A model generated the notes under the pieces. It worked only from the letters and a program-made list of their open reading frames with translations, was not told the DNA's origin and ran no database searches. Positions 34,110 to 45,258 of a DNA stretch of 64,000 nucleotides are shown one piece after another (the stretch's first letter is position 1; every line of letters starts with the position of its first letter). The stretch is from contig NZ_JBEDNQ010000006.1 in NCBI RefSeq assembly GCF_040105385.1, forward strand, positions 124,001 to 188,000, given 5' to 3'. Origin of the DNA: Pseudonocardia nematodicida (GTDB lineage: Bacteria; Actinomycetota; Actinomycetes; Mycobacteriales; Pseudonocardiaceae). The translations under genes were made by a program, and so were the position numbers.

Positions 34110-36110
34110 TCAGGACGTCGTGGGGGGCGGGTCCTCGTCACGGCGGGCCTCCTGCCGGTTCCCCGGCTCCGCGTCGGCGGCGGTCGTGCCGGGTTCGCGG
34201 AGCATCGGCCGGGTCGGGCCCGGGTCGGCCGGGTCGTCCTGGTGCCGGCCGCGCTGCGCCGGGTCCGGTGCGTCGGCGCCGTCCGGACGACGGACCGGCC
34301 GGGTCAGGCCGTCGACCGGCTCCGGGGCCTGGCCGGGACCGGAGCCGGAGCCGGGTCCCGCGGGCCGGGCGGGGCCGTGACCGCTGTCGAGCGCCTGCTC
34401 GGAACCGGCGCCCGGGTGTGCGGGACGGCCGGGAGGGGGCGGTGGCGGCCCCGCGACGGGGCGGGGGCCCCCGCCCGCGTCCGGTTCGCCGGCCTGCTGC
34501 CACCACGGCCGTCCACCCGGCGCCGGAGCGCCCGGGCCGGGGATCCCGCCCGCGCCCCTCGGCCCCGGGACACCGGGGCCACCCGGCGCCGCGGGACCAC
34601 CGGGAGCACCCGGGCCGCCGGCCGCCCCCGGCGCGCCGGGACCACCCGCCCTGCCCGGAGCTCCCGAGCCACCCGGTCCACCGGAGGAGCCCGGGGCGCC
34701 GGGAGCACCCCACCCCGGTCCGCCGCTCGCGCCGGGTCCGGGGTGACCGGGGTGACCGGCCCGACCGCCCGGACCGCCGTTGCCCGGCCGCCCACCGGGA
34801 CCCCACCAGGCGGCGGGGGCGTCGTCGGGGATCGGCGGCCCGTCGGGGAACGCCGGGATCCGGTACGCCCCGGAGTAGCTGCCGTCCGGTGCCGCCGGCG
34901 GCGGTGGCTCCCAGCCGTGCGGCCGGTCCTGCCGCCAGGCCGCGACGAGCGCCTCGGGCACCCCGACCGCGATCGCGCGGGTCCGCAGGACCGCCGCGAG
35001 CTTCTCGTCGTGCAGGGCACGCGCGCTCTCCCGGACGGCGCCGCGAGAGATCCGGTTGCGCATGAAGGCCAGCTCGGTGACGGCGGCCTGGTAGTCCGCG
35101 ACCGCCTTCGCCGCCGCCTTGCCGGACCGCCGCCGCACCAGCGCGCGCCAGCCCTTGCGCCGCGACAGCCGGGCGAGCAGCGGGACCTCGCTGGGCGCGA
35201 TCCAGCCGGCCGCCGCGAACCCGGGGAGCTGCGCCGCGACGATCGACGCCTCGCGCCGCCGGGCGAACACCACCAGCACGATCAGTCCGGCGAAGATCGG
35301 CACCATCACGAAGAGGTAGATCTGGAAGAAGGCCCCCGGCGACGCGGCCAGCACCGAGGCGCCGTTCCACAGTGCGTGCAGCACCACCGCGGCGGCGTAG
35401 CCCACGCTCAGCGCCAGCACCCGCATCCCGATGCTGCGGCTGGCGACCGCCACCCCCGCCGCGATGCCGATCATGCAGGTGAACAGGGGGTGCGCGAACG
35501 GCGAGGCGATGCCGCGCACCAGCAGCGTCGCCACCACCCCCGCGGTCTCCGGGTCGGACACCGCGCGGCCCAGGTAGAGGATGTTCTCGGTGAAGGCGAA
35601 ACCGGCGGCGGTGATCCCGGCGTAGACGATGCCGTCGACCATCCCGTCGAACTCCCGGCGCCGGAACACCAGCAGCCCGACGATGAACAGCCCCTTGGCG
35701 AACTCCTCGACGATCGGCGCGACGACGACCGGGCCGACCAGGTCCCCCGTTCCGCGCCCGGCCGCGGCGTCCAGCACCGCGGACGCGCTGGTGTTGATCA
35801 GCAGCGAGACCAGCGCGGCGAACCCGGCGCCCCAGAGGAACGCACCCATCAGCATCCGCGGCGGCTCGGGCTCCCAGCGGTCCACCCACAGGAAGGCGGC
35901 GACGACGGGCACGACCGGGAGCAGCGCGGCGAGCGTTCCGACCACGACGCCTGCGGTGCCGATGGCGCGCTGCAGGATGCCCACGGTGATCACCGTCAGC
36001 AGCGCGAGGACCACGAGCCCGATGACGGGCAGCAGCACGCCGCGGCGCTTCGCCGACGGGGCCGGCAGCAGAACGGTCGGGCCGCCGGGCGGGGCGGCGG
36101 GAGGAGCCAT
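34110..36110 (-). CDS. PrsW-family membrane protease with collagen-like tail
   Basis: PrsW proteins are multi-spanning glutamic-type membrane proteases that cut anti-sigma factors. This 666-residue protein has about eight hydrophobic helices in its first 290 residues. The family motifs are VAPIVEEFAKGLFIVG, GITAAGFAFTENILY, ASPFAHPLFTCMIG and VVLHALWNGASV. A cytoplasmic helical part (about 300-415) follows. The last 250 residues are low-complexity, with runs of Gly-x-y triplets rich in Pro and Ala (about 460-560). Position matches M. tuberculosis Rv3604c. ATG 36110 is preferred over a GTG further upstream. Confidence 0.85.
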   Translation of the reverse strand: MAPPAAPPGGPTVLLPAPSAKRRGVLLPVIGLVVLALLTVITVGILQRAIGTAGVVVGTLAALLPVVPVVAAFLWVDRWEPEPPRMLMGAFLWGAGFAALVSLLINTSASAVLDAAAGRGTGDLVGPVVVAPIVEEFAKGLFIVGLLVFRRREFDGMVDGIVYAGITAAGFAFTENILYLGRAVSDPETAGVVATLLVRGIASPFAHPLFTCMIGIAAGVAVASRSIGMRVLALSVGYAAAVVLHALWNGASVLAASPGAFFQIYLFVMVPIFAGLIVLVVFARRREASIVAAQLPGFAAAGWIAPSEVPLLARLSRRKGWRALVRRRSGKAAAKAVADYQAAVTELAFMRNRISRGAVRESARALHDEKLAAVLRTRAIAVGVPEALVAAWRQDRPHGWEPPPPAAPDGSYSGAYRIPAFPDGPPIPDDAPAAWWGPGGRPGNGGPGGRAGHPGHPGPGASGGPGWGAPGAPGSSGGPGGSGAPGRAGGPGAPGAAGGPGAPGGPAAPGGPGVPGPRGAGGIPGPGAPAPGGRPWWQQAGEPDAGGGPRPVAGPPPPPPGRPAHPGAGSEQALDSGHGPARPAGPGSGSGPGQAPEPVDGLTRPVRRPDGADAPDPAQRGRHQDDPADPGPTRPMLREPGTTAADAEPGNRQEARRDEDPPPTTS

Positions 36111-36191
36111 GGGCGCAGAGCGTAGAGAACTACCGGCGGTTCCACCCGGTATTCGGCGGCGCGACCCGGGCCACACCGCCGTCGGCGCCGA

Positions 36192-36731
36192 TCATCCGCC
36201 GGAGCGGACGCCCCCGTCGGTGTCGTCCGGGTCGTCCGGGGCCCGGCAGCAGTGTTCGAGCCAGAGCCCGGCACCGACCAGCAGGAACGCGCACCCCAGC
36301 CCGATCCCGGCCACGATGCTGTCCCGGAACGCCGCGACCACGACGGACGCCATGGGCAGGGTGTGCACCAGCACGCCGGCCCACAGGCCCGCGATCACCG
36401 CCCCGCCGACCGAGGACGCCTTGGCCACCAGCACCGCCCGCGCGGCGACGAGCGGTGGGACCGGCAGGGCGCCGTCGCGGCGCTCGATCCGGCGGCGCAG
36501 CACGAACCCGCCGACGATCTCGGCGACCGCCAGCACCCCGACGGTCACGCCCGAGGCCACCGGCAACGACGGCAGCGACGAGTACGTCAGCTGGACGAGG
36601 ATGTTCCCGAGCAGGGTCGCGACGATCACGATCGCGGCGAGGTCCCGGTAGCGGGTCGGCCGCACGGTCGGCTGCGGCTCCTCCTCCGGGCCGGGACGAC
36701 GGCCGGACCCGCCCGGACCGGCCGCGGTCAC
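36192..36731 (-). CDS. DUF3180 membrane protein
   Basis: A 179-residue membrane protein of unknown function with four hydrophobic helices (AAIVIVATLLGNILVQLTY, VASGVTVGVLAVAEIVGGFV, ASSVGGAVIAGLWAGVLVH, SIVAGIGLGCAFLLVGAGL). It follows folK, matching Rv3605c in mycobacteria. GTG at 36731 overlaps the folK stop by 4 bp. A role linked to folate is suggested only by position. Confidence 0.88.
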   Translation of the reverse strand: MTAAGPGGSGRRPGPEEEPQPTVRPTRYRDLAAIVIVATLLGNILVQLTYSSLPSLPVASGVTVGVLAVAEIVGGFVLRRRIERRDGALPVPPLVAARAVLVAKASSVGGAVIAGLWAGVLVHTLPMASVVVAAFRDSIVAGIGLGCAFLLVGAGLWLEHCCRAPDDPDDTDGGVRSGG

Positions 36732-37249
36732 GGCGACGCCCCCGGGTCGAGCGAGAGGTCGTCGCGCCGGACGATGCCGTCCCGCCCGGCGGGCCCGAGC
36801 CGTTCCAGCAGGTCCGCGACCGGGCCGTGCCCGTGCAGTACCGCCTCCGGGTCGGCGGCCAGCCACGGCAGCAGGACGGTGCCCCGCTCCGGGGTCCCCG
36901 GGTGCGGCAGCAGCAGTTCCGGGTCGTCGGAGAACACCGGCCCGTCGGGCCCCTCGACCTGGACGACGTCGACGTCGAGGGTGCGCGGGCCCCAGCGCTG
37001 TTCCCGGACCCGTCCGGACGCGTCCTCGAGTCCCTGCCCGCGGCGCAGCCAGCCGTGCGCGTCGAGCTCCGGGGCGTCGGCGACGACCACCGCGTTCAGG
37101 AAGTCCGGCTGGTCGGTGACGCCCCACGGCGCGGTCTCGTAGACCGGTGAGACGGCGACGAGCCCCGGCCCGAGATCGGCGACGACGGCGCGCAGGTGCG
37201 CGATCCGGTCTCCGAGGTTGGACCCGAGCGAGAGCACCGCGCGGCTCAC
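36728..37249 (-). CDS. folK: 2-amino-4-hydroxy-6-hydroxymethyldihydropteridine pyrophosphokinase
   Basis: HPPK transfers pyrophosphate to the pterin alcohol before DHPS. The 173-residue product begins SRAVLSLGSNLGDRIAHLRA and has SPVYETAPWGVTDQPDFLN and the magnesium-binding RWGPRTLDVDVV with its paired Asp residues, plus LLLPHPGTPERGTVLLPW. GTG 37249 overlaps the folB stop as GTGA. Confidence 0.95.
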   Translation of the reverse strand: MSRAVLSLGSNLGDRIAHLRAVVADLGPGLVAVSPVYETAPWGVTDQPDFLNAVVVADAPELDAHGWLRRGQGLEDASGRVREQRWGPRTLDVDVVQVEGPDGPVFSDDPELLLPHPGTPERGTVLLPWLAADPEAVLHGHGPVADLLERLGPAGRDGIVRRDDLSLDPGASP

Positions 37250-37629
37250 GACCGCCCCCGGCGGATGACGACGGCGACGTCGGCGAACGTCAGCGGGATC
37301 GGTGCGGACGGCTTGTGCAGGGTCACCTCGACCTCGCGGACCCGCTCGTCGGCGGCCAGCACGTCGTCGGCGACCGCCCCGGCGACCGACTCGATCAGGT
37401 CGTGCGACGGGCCGCCGAGGATCGCCGCCGCCCGCTGCGCGAGCACGCCGTAGTCGAGGGTGTCGGCGAGGTCGTCGGAGGCCGCGGCCGCGGACAGGTC
37501 GGCGTGCACCACGAGGTCGACGACGAACTCCTGACCGTCGCGCTTCTCGTGCGCGAACACCCCGTGGTGGCCGCGTACCCGCAGCCCGCTGAGCTCGATC
37601 CGGTCGGTGTGCGCTGCCGGCCCGCTCAC
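37246..37629 (-). CDS. folB: Dihydroneopterin aldolase
   Basis: Cleaves dihydroneopterin to the hydroxymethyl pterin used by FolK. The 127-residue protein shows DRIELSGLRVRGHHGVFAHEKRDGQ with the conserved Glu, LDYGVLAQRAAAIL and VEVTLHKPSAPIPLTFADVAV, whose Lys is catalytic in the family. It overlaps folP and folK by 4 bp each. Confidence 0.95.
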   Translation of the reverse strand: MSGPAAHTDRIELSGLRVRGHHGVFAHEKRDGQEFVVDLVVHADLSAAAASDDLADTLDYGVLAQRAAAILGGPSHDLIESVAGAVADDVLAADERVREVEVTLHKPSAPIPLTFADVAVVIRRGRS

Positions 37630-38504
37630 CGGTCACCGTCCCGCCCGGTCCGGGCCCGTGACGCGCCGAGCCGGCACGCCGCGCTGACCGCGACGGCGTC
37701 CATCGTGGACTCGACGTCGTGCACGCGGACGCCCCACGCGCCGGCGTTCGCGGCGATCGCGCTGATCGCGGCGGTGGCGATGTCGCGGCCCGGCGGGGGG
37801 CGGAGCTCGCCCTCGGCCGAGGCCAGCAGCTCACCGAGGAACCGTTTGCGCGAGGCGCCGACCAGCACCGGGAAGCCGAGCCCGACGAGCACGTCGATCC
37901 GGCGCAGCAGCGCCCAGTTGTGCGCGGCGGTCTTGGCGAACCCGAGACCGGGGTCGAGCACGATCCGGTCCGGGTCCACCCCGGCCATCACGGCGTGGTC
38001 GACCCGGGCCACCAGCTCCCCGCGCACCTCGCCGATCACGTCCTCGTACCCGGCGAGCTGCTGCATCGTGGAGCTGTGCCCGCGCCAGTGCATCAGCACC
38101 CAGGGCACCCGGGTCTCGGCCGCGACCGCGGCCATCCGCGGGTCAGCCAGCCCGCCGGAGACGTCGTTGACCATGACCGCGCCGGCCTCCACGGCCGCAG
38201 CGGCCACTTCGGACCGGGTCGTGTCCACACTGACCCGCACGCCCTCGGCGGCGAGCTCGCGCACCACCGGGAGTACCCGCTCGCGCTCGGTGGCCGCGTC
38301 CACCCGCTGCGCGCCGGGCCGGGTCGACTCCCCGCCGACGTCGATCAGGTCGGCCCCCGCGTCCCGCATCGCGACGCCGTGCGCGACGGCGTGTGAACGG
38401 TCGAGGTAGCGCCCGCCGTCGGAGAACGAGTCGGGGGTGACGTTCAGGATCCCCATCACCGCACACCGGCCCAGCTCCGGCAGGCCACCGTCCGGAGCGA
38501 CCAC
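37626..38504 (-). CDS. folP: Dihydropteroate synthase
   Basis: Joins p-aminobenzoate to the pterin pyrophosphate; target of sulfonamides. The 292-residue TIM barrel has MGILNVTPDSFSDGGRYLD, DLIDVGGESTRPGAQ, VMVNDVSGGL, PWVLMHWRGH, LDPGLGFAKTAAHNW and VLVGASRKRFLGEL. The start was taken at a GTG 2 bp after the folE stop. The ready match to canonical motifs indicates FolP1 rather than the non-functional mycobacterial FolP2. Confidence 0.95.
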   Translation of the reverse strand: MVAPDGGLPELGRCAVMGILNVTPDSFSDGGRYLDRSHAVAHGVAMRDAGADLIDVGGESTRPGAQRVDAATERERVLPVVRELAAEGVRVSVDTTRSEVAAAAVEAGAVMVNDVSGGLADPRMAAVAAETRVPWVLMHWRGHSSTMQQLAGYEDVIGEVRGELVARVDHAVMAGVDPDRIVLDPGLGFAKTAAHNWALLRRIDVLVGLGFPVLVGASRKRFLGELLASAEGELRPPPGRDIATAAISAIAANAGAWGVRVHDVESTMDAVAVSAACRLGASRARTGRDGDR

Positions 38505-38506
38505 GG

Positions 38507-39153
38507 CTACGACCCCCTGATCAGCGACAGCGCCTCCGCGCGCGAGGACGCGGAGCTCTTGAACAGCCCCCGGACCGCCGAGGTGGTGGTACGCGAGCCG
38601 GGCTTGCGGATGCCGCGCATGGCCATGCACAGGTGCTCGGCCTCCATCACGACGATCACCGCGCGCGGGTTGAGCTTGCGCACCAGCGCGTCGGCGACCT
38701 GCTTGGTGAGCCGCTCCTGCACCTGCGGGCGCTTGGCGTACAGGTCGACCACTCGGGCGATCTTGGACAGGCCGGTGACCTGCCCGTCGACCGCGGGGAT
38801 GTAGCCGACGTGCGCGACCCCGTGGAACGGCACCAGGTGGTGCTCGCAGGTCGAGAACAGCGGGATGTCCTTGACCAGGACGAGCTCGCCGTGGCCCTCG
38901 TCGAACGTCTTCTCCAGCACCGTGTCCGGATCCACGAACAGCCCGGCGAAGATCTCGCCGTAGGCGCGCGCGACCCGGGTCGGCGTCTCGCGGAGCCCCT
39001 CGCGGTCCGGGTCCTCGCCGACCGCGAGCAGCAGCTCGCGGACGGCGTTCTCGGCGCGGGCGAGGTCGACGCCCTCGGGCACCGCCTGGGTGACCCCTGC
39101 CGCGACCGCCGCGGACCGGACGGGCGCGGGGACGCCGTCCGTCGTCGTCGTGC

Positions 39154-39157
<4 letters not shown>
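38507..39157 (-). CDS. folE: GTP cyclohydrolase I, start uncertain (CTG proposed)
   Basis: Opens the folate pathway by converting GTP to dihydroneopterin triphosphate. The core has zinc ligands in FSTCEHHLVPFHGVAHVGY and MEAEHLCMAMRGIRKPGS, with GLSKIARVVDLYAKRPQVQE between. Three starts are possible. CTG 39157 overlaps the ftsH stop as CTGA and gives a natural-looking N terminus (STTTTDGVPAPV, 216 residues). GTG 39082 gives 191 residues with AGGGG about 12 nt upstream. ATG 39253 needs a 100-bp overlap with ftsH. I prefer CTG by analogy with radA and sir2, but GTG 39082 is a real competitor. Confidence 0.9.
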
Positions 39158-41934
<2,777 letters not shown>

Positions 41935-42287
41935 TCAACGTCGGCCGGGTGGCCTTCACCTTCCCGAGAGTGGTTCACAGCAGCGGCGGCGGAGACGAGG
42001 ACACGCCTCACCGTATGGCCCTGACCCGCCAGGATAGCCGCCCGCCGGGGCGTCTGCGCCGGGCGGACCGGACCGGACGGACCGTACAGGCCGCCCGGCG
42101 GAGGAACGTCCGGCCGACCTGCCCGGTTCCCGTTCGGGGGTGTCCCGCCGCACACCGGGCCGCGGCGGTGTGGGAGAACTGTTGCGACACGCTCGGTGAC
42201 GCCGGGGGACCGGTCCGCACACGACCGTCGGACCTCCCCGCCCGTGCCGTGGGCGTGAGGTCGGACGGGGTCGGGAGGGGCGGGCGG
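41935..42287. promoter_or_regulatory. ftsH / serine protease divergent spacer
   Basis: The 353-bp gap must hold promoters for both genes. TATCCT on the minus strand (about 42030-42035) is a possible ftsH -10. I see no gene or long palindrome. Confidence 0.35.
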
Positions 42288-43355
42288 ATGGCACCGGGCG
42301 CGGCGGACGGACCGGCGGGACCTCCGGGTCCGGACGAGCCGGACCGGCCCGCGGGCGCCGGCCGCGACCTGCCCGCCGCCGCCCTGCGCCGCCCCCGCCG
42401 GACCGCGTCCCTCCTGGCCGCCGGGCTCGCCGCCTCCGCCGTGCTCGCCCTGCTCGCGTCGCCGGCCGACCCCGCCGGTCGCCCGCCGGCGCCGCAGCCG
42501 GCGCCGGCCTCCTCGGCCGCGGTCGGCCCGACGACGTCGGCGCGGGCCGTGCCCGGCCCCCTCCCGGTGGTACCGGCGGGCCCGGCGGCGATCGGTCCGG
42601 GCACCGTCACCGAGACCGCCGGCGCGGGCCTGTGCACCGCGGGGTTCGTGCTCACCGCCGGGCCGCGGACGTTCCTCGCCCAGGCCGCGCACTGCGCCGG
42701 GACCGGCGACGAGACCGCGACCGACGGCTGCGTCTCACCGACCGTGCCGCTGGGCACGCCGGTGACCGTCCGCGGAGCCGGCCGGACCGTGACCGGCACG
42801 CTCGCGTGGAGCTCCTGGGTGACGATGCAGGCGCGCGGGGAGACCGATCCCGACACCTGTGCCTTCAACGACTTCGCACTGGTCGAGCTGCCGCCCGAGG
42901 CCGCGGACGCGGTCGGCGCGGCGGTGCCGTTCTTCGGTGGCCCCGGGACCGTCCGGACCGCCCCGCCACCGCCCGGCACCCCGGTGTTCGGTCTGGCCAA
43001 CCCGGCCGACGAGCGCGGGGTGCGCACCGTGACGGCGCGGGCCGGGGCGATCGGCGGCCGGCTCGGCGGCGGCTGGGCGCACACCGTGCACACCATGGAC
43101 CCGGGCGTCGCCGGGGAGTCCGGCAGCCCGCTGCTCGACGACCGGGGCCGGGCGGTGGGGATCCTGTCCAGCCTCACCGTCGGCGACCACCCGTCGATCG
43201 AGTACACCGACCTCGGCCGGGCCCTGGGCTACGCCGCCCGCACCGACGGACCGCCCGGCCTGATCCCGGCCCCCGGTCCGGCCTTCACCCCGGCACCGTC
43301 CGGAGTGGACCCACGCTCGCTCGCCGTCCCCGCCGGTCCCGGCCTCGGGCCCTGA
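42288..43355 (+). CDS. Secreted trypsin-like serine protease
   Basis: A 355-residue exported protein with a twin-Arg-containing basic segment and hydrophobic helix (ASLLAAGLAASAVLALLAS, about 40-58), then a Pro/Ala-rich stretch and a chymotrypsin-fold domain. The catalytic triad is visible as His in AQAAHCAG, Asp in FNDFALVEL and Ser in GVAGESGSPLLDD. Paired cysteines suggest disulfides. Such proteins are usually called S1-family or trypsin-like peptidases in actinobacteria; the target is unknown. ATG 42288 has GGAGGGG upstream. Confidence 0.85.
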   Translation: MAPGAADGPAGPPGPDEPDRPAGAGRDLPAAALRRPRRTASLLAAGLAASAVLALLASPADPAGRPPAPQPAPASSAAVGPTTSARAVPGPLPVVPAGPAAIGPGTVTETAGAGLCTAGFVLTAGPRTFLAQAAHCAGTGDETATDGCVSPTVPLGTPVTVRGAGRTVTGTLAWSSWVTMQARGETDPDTCAFNDFALVELPPEAADAVGAAVPFFGGPGTVRTAPPPPGTPVFGLANPADERGVRTVTARAGAIGGRLGGGWAHTVHTMDPGVAGESGSPLLDDRGRAVGILSSLTVGDHPSIEYTDLGRALGYAARTDGPPGLIPAPGPAFTPAPSGVDPRSLAVPAGPGLGP

Positions 43356-43418
43356 TCCGCCCCGCCGCGCGCTCGTTCCGCTCCGTTCCGGGCCCCGGGC
43401 AGGGGAGGCCGGCGCGGG

Positions 43419-43979
43419 TCAGGCGTAGACCTTGGGGTCCAGGGTGCCGATGTAGGGCAGGTCGCGGTAGCGCTCGGCGTAGTCCAGCCCGTACCCGACG
43501 ACAAACTCGTTCGGGATGTCGAAGCCGACGTAGCGCACCGGGACGTCGACCTTCACCGCGTCCGGCTTGCGGAGCAGCGTGACCACCTCCAGCGAGGCGG
43601 GTGAGCGGGTCTGCAGGTTGTTCAGCAGCCAGTTCAGCGTGAGACCGGAGTCGATGATGTCCTCGACGATCACGACGTGCCGGCCGGCGATGTCGCGGTC
43701 GAGGTCCTTGAGGATCCGCACCACGCCCGACGACGAGGTGGCCGACCCGTAGGAGCTGACGGCCATGAACTCGAGCTGCGCCGGGATCGGCAGCGCGCGG
43801 GCGAAGTCGGTCATGAACATGACCGCGCCCTTGAGCACGCCGATCAGCACCAGGTCGGTGTCCCGGCCGTCCTGCACGAGGTCGGAGTAGTCCGCGGCGA
43901 CCTGCCTGGCCAGCTCGGCGGTCTTCTCCTGCACCTGTTCCTCGGTGACCAGTACCGACGAGATGTCACCGTCGTACAC
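43419..43979 (-). CDS. hpt: Hypoxanthine(-guanine) phosphoribosyltransferase
   Basis: Purine salvage enzyme using PRPP. The 186-residue protein has ISSVLVTEEQVQEKTAELAR, VLIGVLKGAVMFMTDFARAL, the PRPP loop HVVIVEDIIDSGLTL and YVGFDIPNEFVVGYGLDYAE. The GTG start has GGGAG close upstream. It follows tilS in the same orientation, the conserved tilS-hpt pair that in many bacteria precedes ftsH. Here the secreted protease gene separates it from ftsH. Confidence 0.95.
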   Translation of the reverse strand: MYDGDISSVLVTEEQVQEKTAELARQVAADYSDLVQDGRDTDLVLIGVLKGAVMFMTDFARALPIPAQLEFMAVSSYGSATSSSGVVRILKDLDRDIAGRHVVIVEDIIDSGLTLNWLLNNLQTRSPASLEVVTLLRKPDAVKVDVPVRYVGFDIPNEFVVGYGLDYAERYRDLPYIGTLDPKVYA

Positions 43980-44045
43980 GCGCTCCCGACCCCCTCGTTC
44001 CCCGGGGTCCGGGCCCCGGTCGATGCTGCGACCGGCGCGCAGCCG

Positions 44046-45185
44046 TCACGCGCCGTCACGCCCCCAGCGGCGGTGGCGCAGCACGAGCCTGCCACGCGCG
44101 CGGGCCAGGTCCAACCCGCCGCCCAGCGCCGGACCGCCCTGGCCCCGCCACCGTCCGAGGAGATCGTCGGCGGCGCGCAGCTGCTCATCGGTCAGCGCGC
44201 GGGCCCCGTGATCGGCGAGCCATTCCCGCAGGACCCGGCGCCGCAGGGCGGCCGGGGCCGCCGCCAGGACGGTCGCGTCGAGCTCCGCGACGGCGTCGGC
44301 GTCCGGACCCCCGGGCGGGGCCGGGGACGGCTCCGGCGGGCCGGCGGGGGCCGGGTCGCTGTCGCGGGAATCACCCGGAGGTGCGACGGGCGGTCCGGCA
44401 ACGCTGTCACGGATCGTGTCCGGCGTCGTACCGTCCGGTCCGGCGGCGCCGGCCGGCTCGGCCGCGGCGCGCAGCCGGGCGGCCTCGGCGGTGAGCGCGT
44501 CGTCGTCGTCGCGCAGCTGGGCGGCGGTGCGGCCGAGCGCCGCGGTCACACCACCGCCGAGGACGTCCTCCAGCAGCGGCAGGATCTCGTAGCGGAGCCG
44601 GGAGCGGGCGAACCGCGGGTCGGTGTTGTGCGGGTCGTCCCAGACCGGGAAGCCCGCCTCCGCGCAGGCGACGACCGTGGCCGCCCGGCGCAGTCCCAGT
44701 AGCGGGCGCAGCCACGGCTGCGACCAGGCCCGCATGCCCGCCAGCGAGCGGGCGCCGGATCCCCGGCCGAGGCCGAGCAGCACCGTCTCGGCCTGGTCGT
44801 CGAGAGTGTGGCCGAGCAGCACCGGCGACTCCGGGTCCGGCCGGGCGGCGAGCAGCGCGGCGCGGCGCACCCGCCGGGCCGCGGCCTCGATCCCGCCGGG
44901 ACCCGTCACCTCCACCCGGCGCACGGTCGCCTCCACCCCGTCCGCGCGGAGCCGCTCGGCGAGCGCGGCGGACCGCTCCGCCGAGCCGTCCTGCAGCCCG
45001 TGGTCGACGACGACGGCGTGCACCGGCCCGGGCACGACGGACCGGACCGCGAGCAGCAGCGCCGTCGAGTCGGCACCGCCGGAGCAGCCGACCACGGGTG
45101 GTGCGGCGCGGACCCGCTCGGGCAACGCCCCCCACGCCGTGCGCACCGCGTCGCGGACGCGCTGCACCGCCTGCTCGGCCGTCAT
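44046..45185 (-). CDS. tilS: tRNA(Ile)-lysidine synthetase
   Basis: Converts the wobble cytidine of tRNA-Ile(CAU) to lysidine. The 379-residue protein has the PP-loop GCSGGADSTALL (about 33-44), VDHGLQDGSAERS and LGHTLDDQAETVLL in the N-terminal ATP-pyrophosphatase domain. The C-terminal part is interrupted by a Pro/Ala/Gly/Asp-rich stretch of about 65 residues (about 250-315), making it longer than the mycobacterial enzyme. The insertion lies after the catalytic domain and may be a disordered linker. Confidence 0.93.
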   Translation of the reverse strand: MTAEQAVQRVRDAVRTAWGALPERVRAAPPVVGCSGGADSTALLLAVRSVVPGPVHAVVVDHGLQDGSAERSAALAERLRADGVEATVRRVEVTGPGGIEAAARRVRRAALLAARPDPESPVLLGHTLDDQAETVLLGLGRGSGARSLAGMRAWSQPWLRPLLGLRRAATVVACAEAGFPVWDDPHNTDPRFARSRLRYEILPLLEDVLGGGVTAALGRTAAQLRDDDDALTAEAARLRAAAEPAGAAGPDGTTPDTIRDSVAGPPVAPPGDSRDSDPAPAGPPEPSPAPPGGPDADAVAELDATVLAAAPAALRRRVLREWLADHGARALTDEQLRAADDLLGRWRGQGGPALGGGLDLARARGRLVLRHRRWGRDGA

Positions 45186-45258
45186 CGGCGTCCACGGGGA
45201 GCCGGCCGTGCCGCGGACGCGGCGACGGGCAGGAGGGCGGGCACCGGCACCGGCCGGG

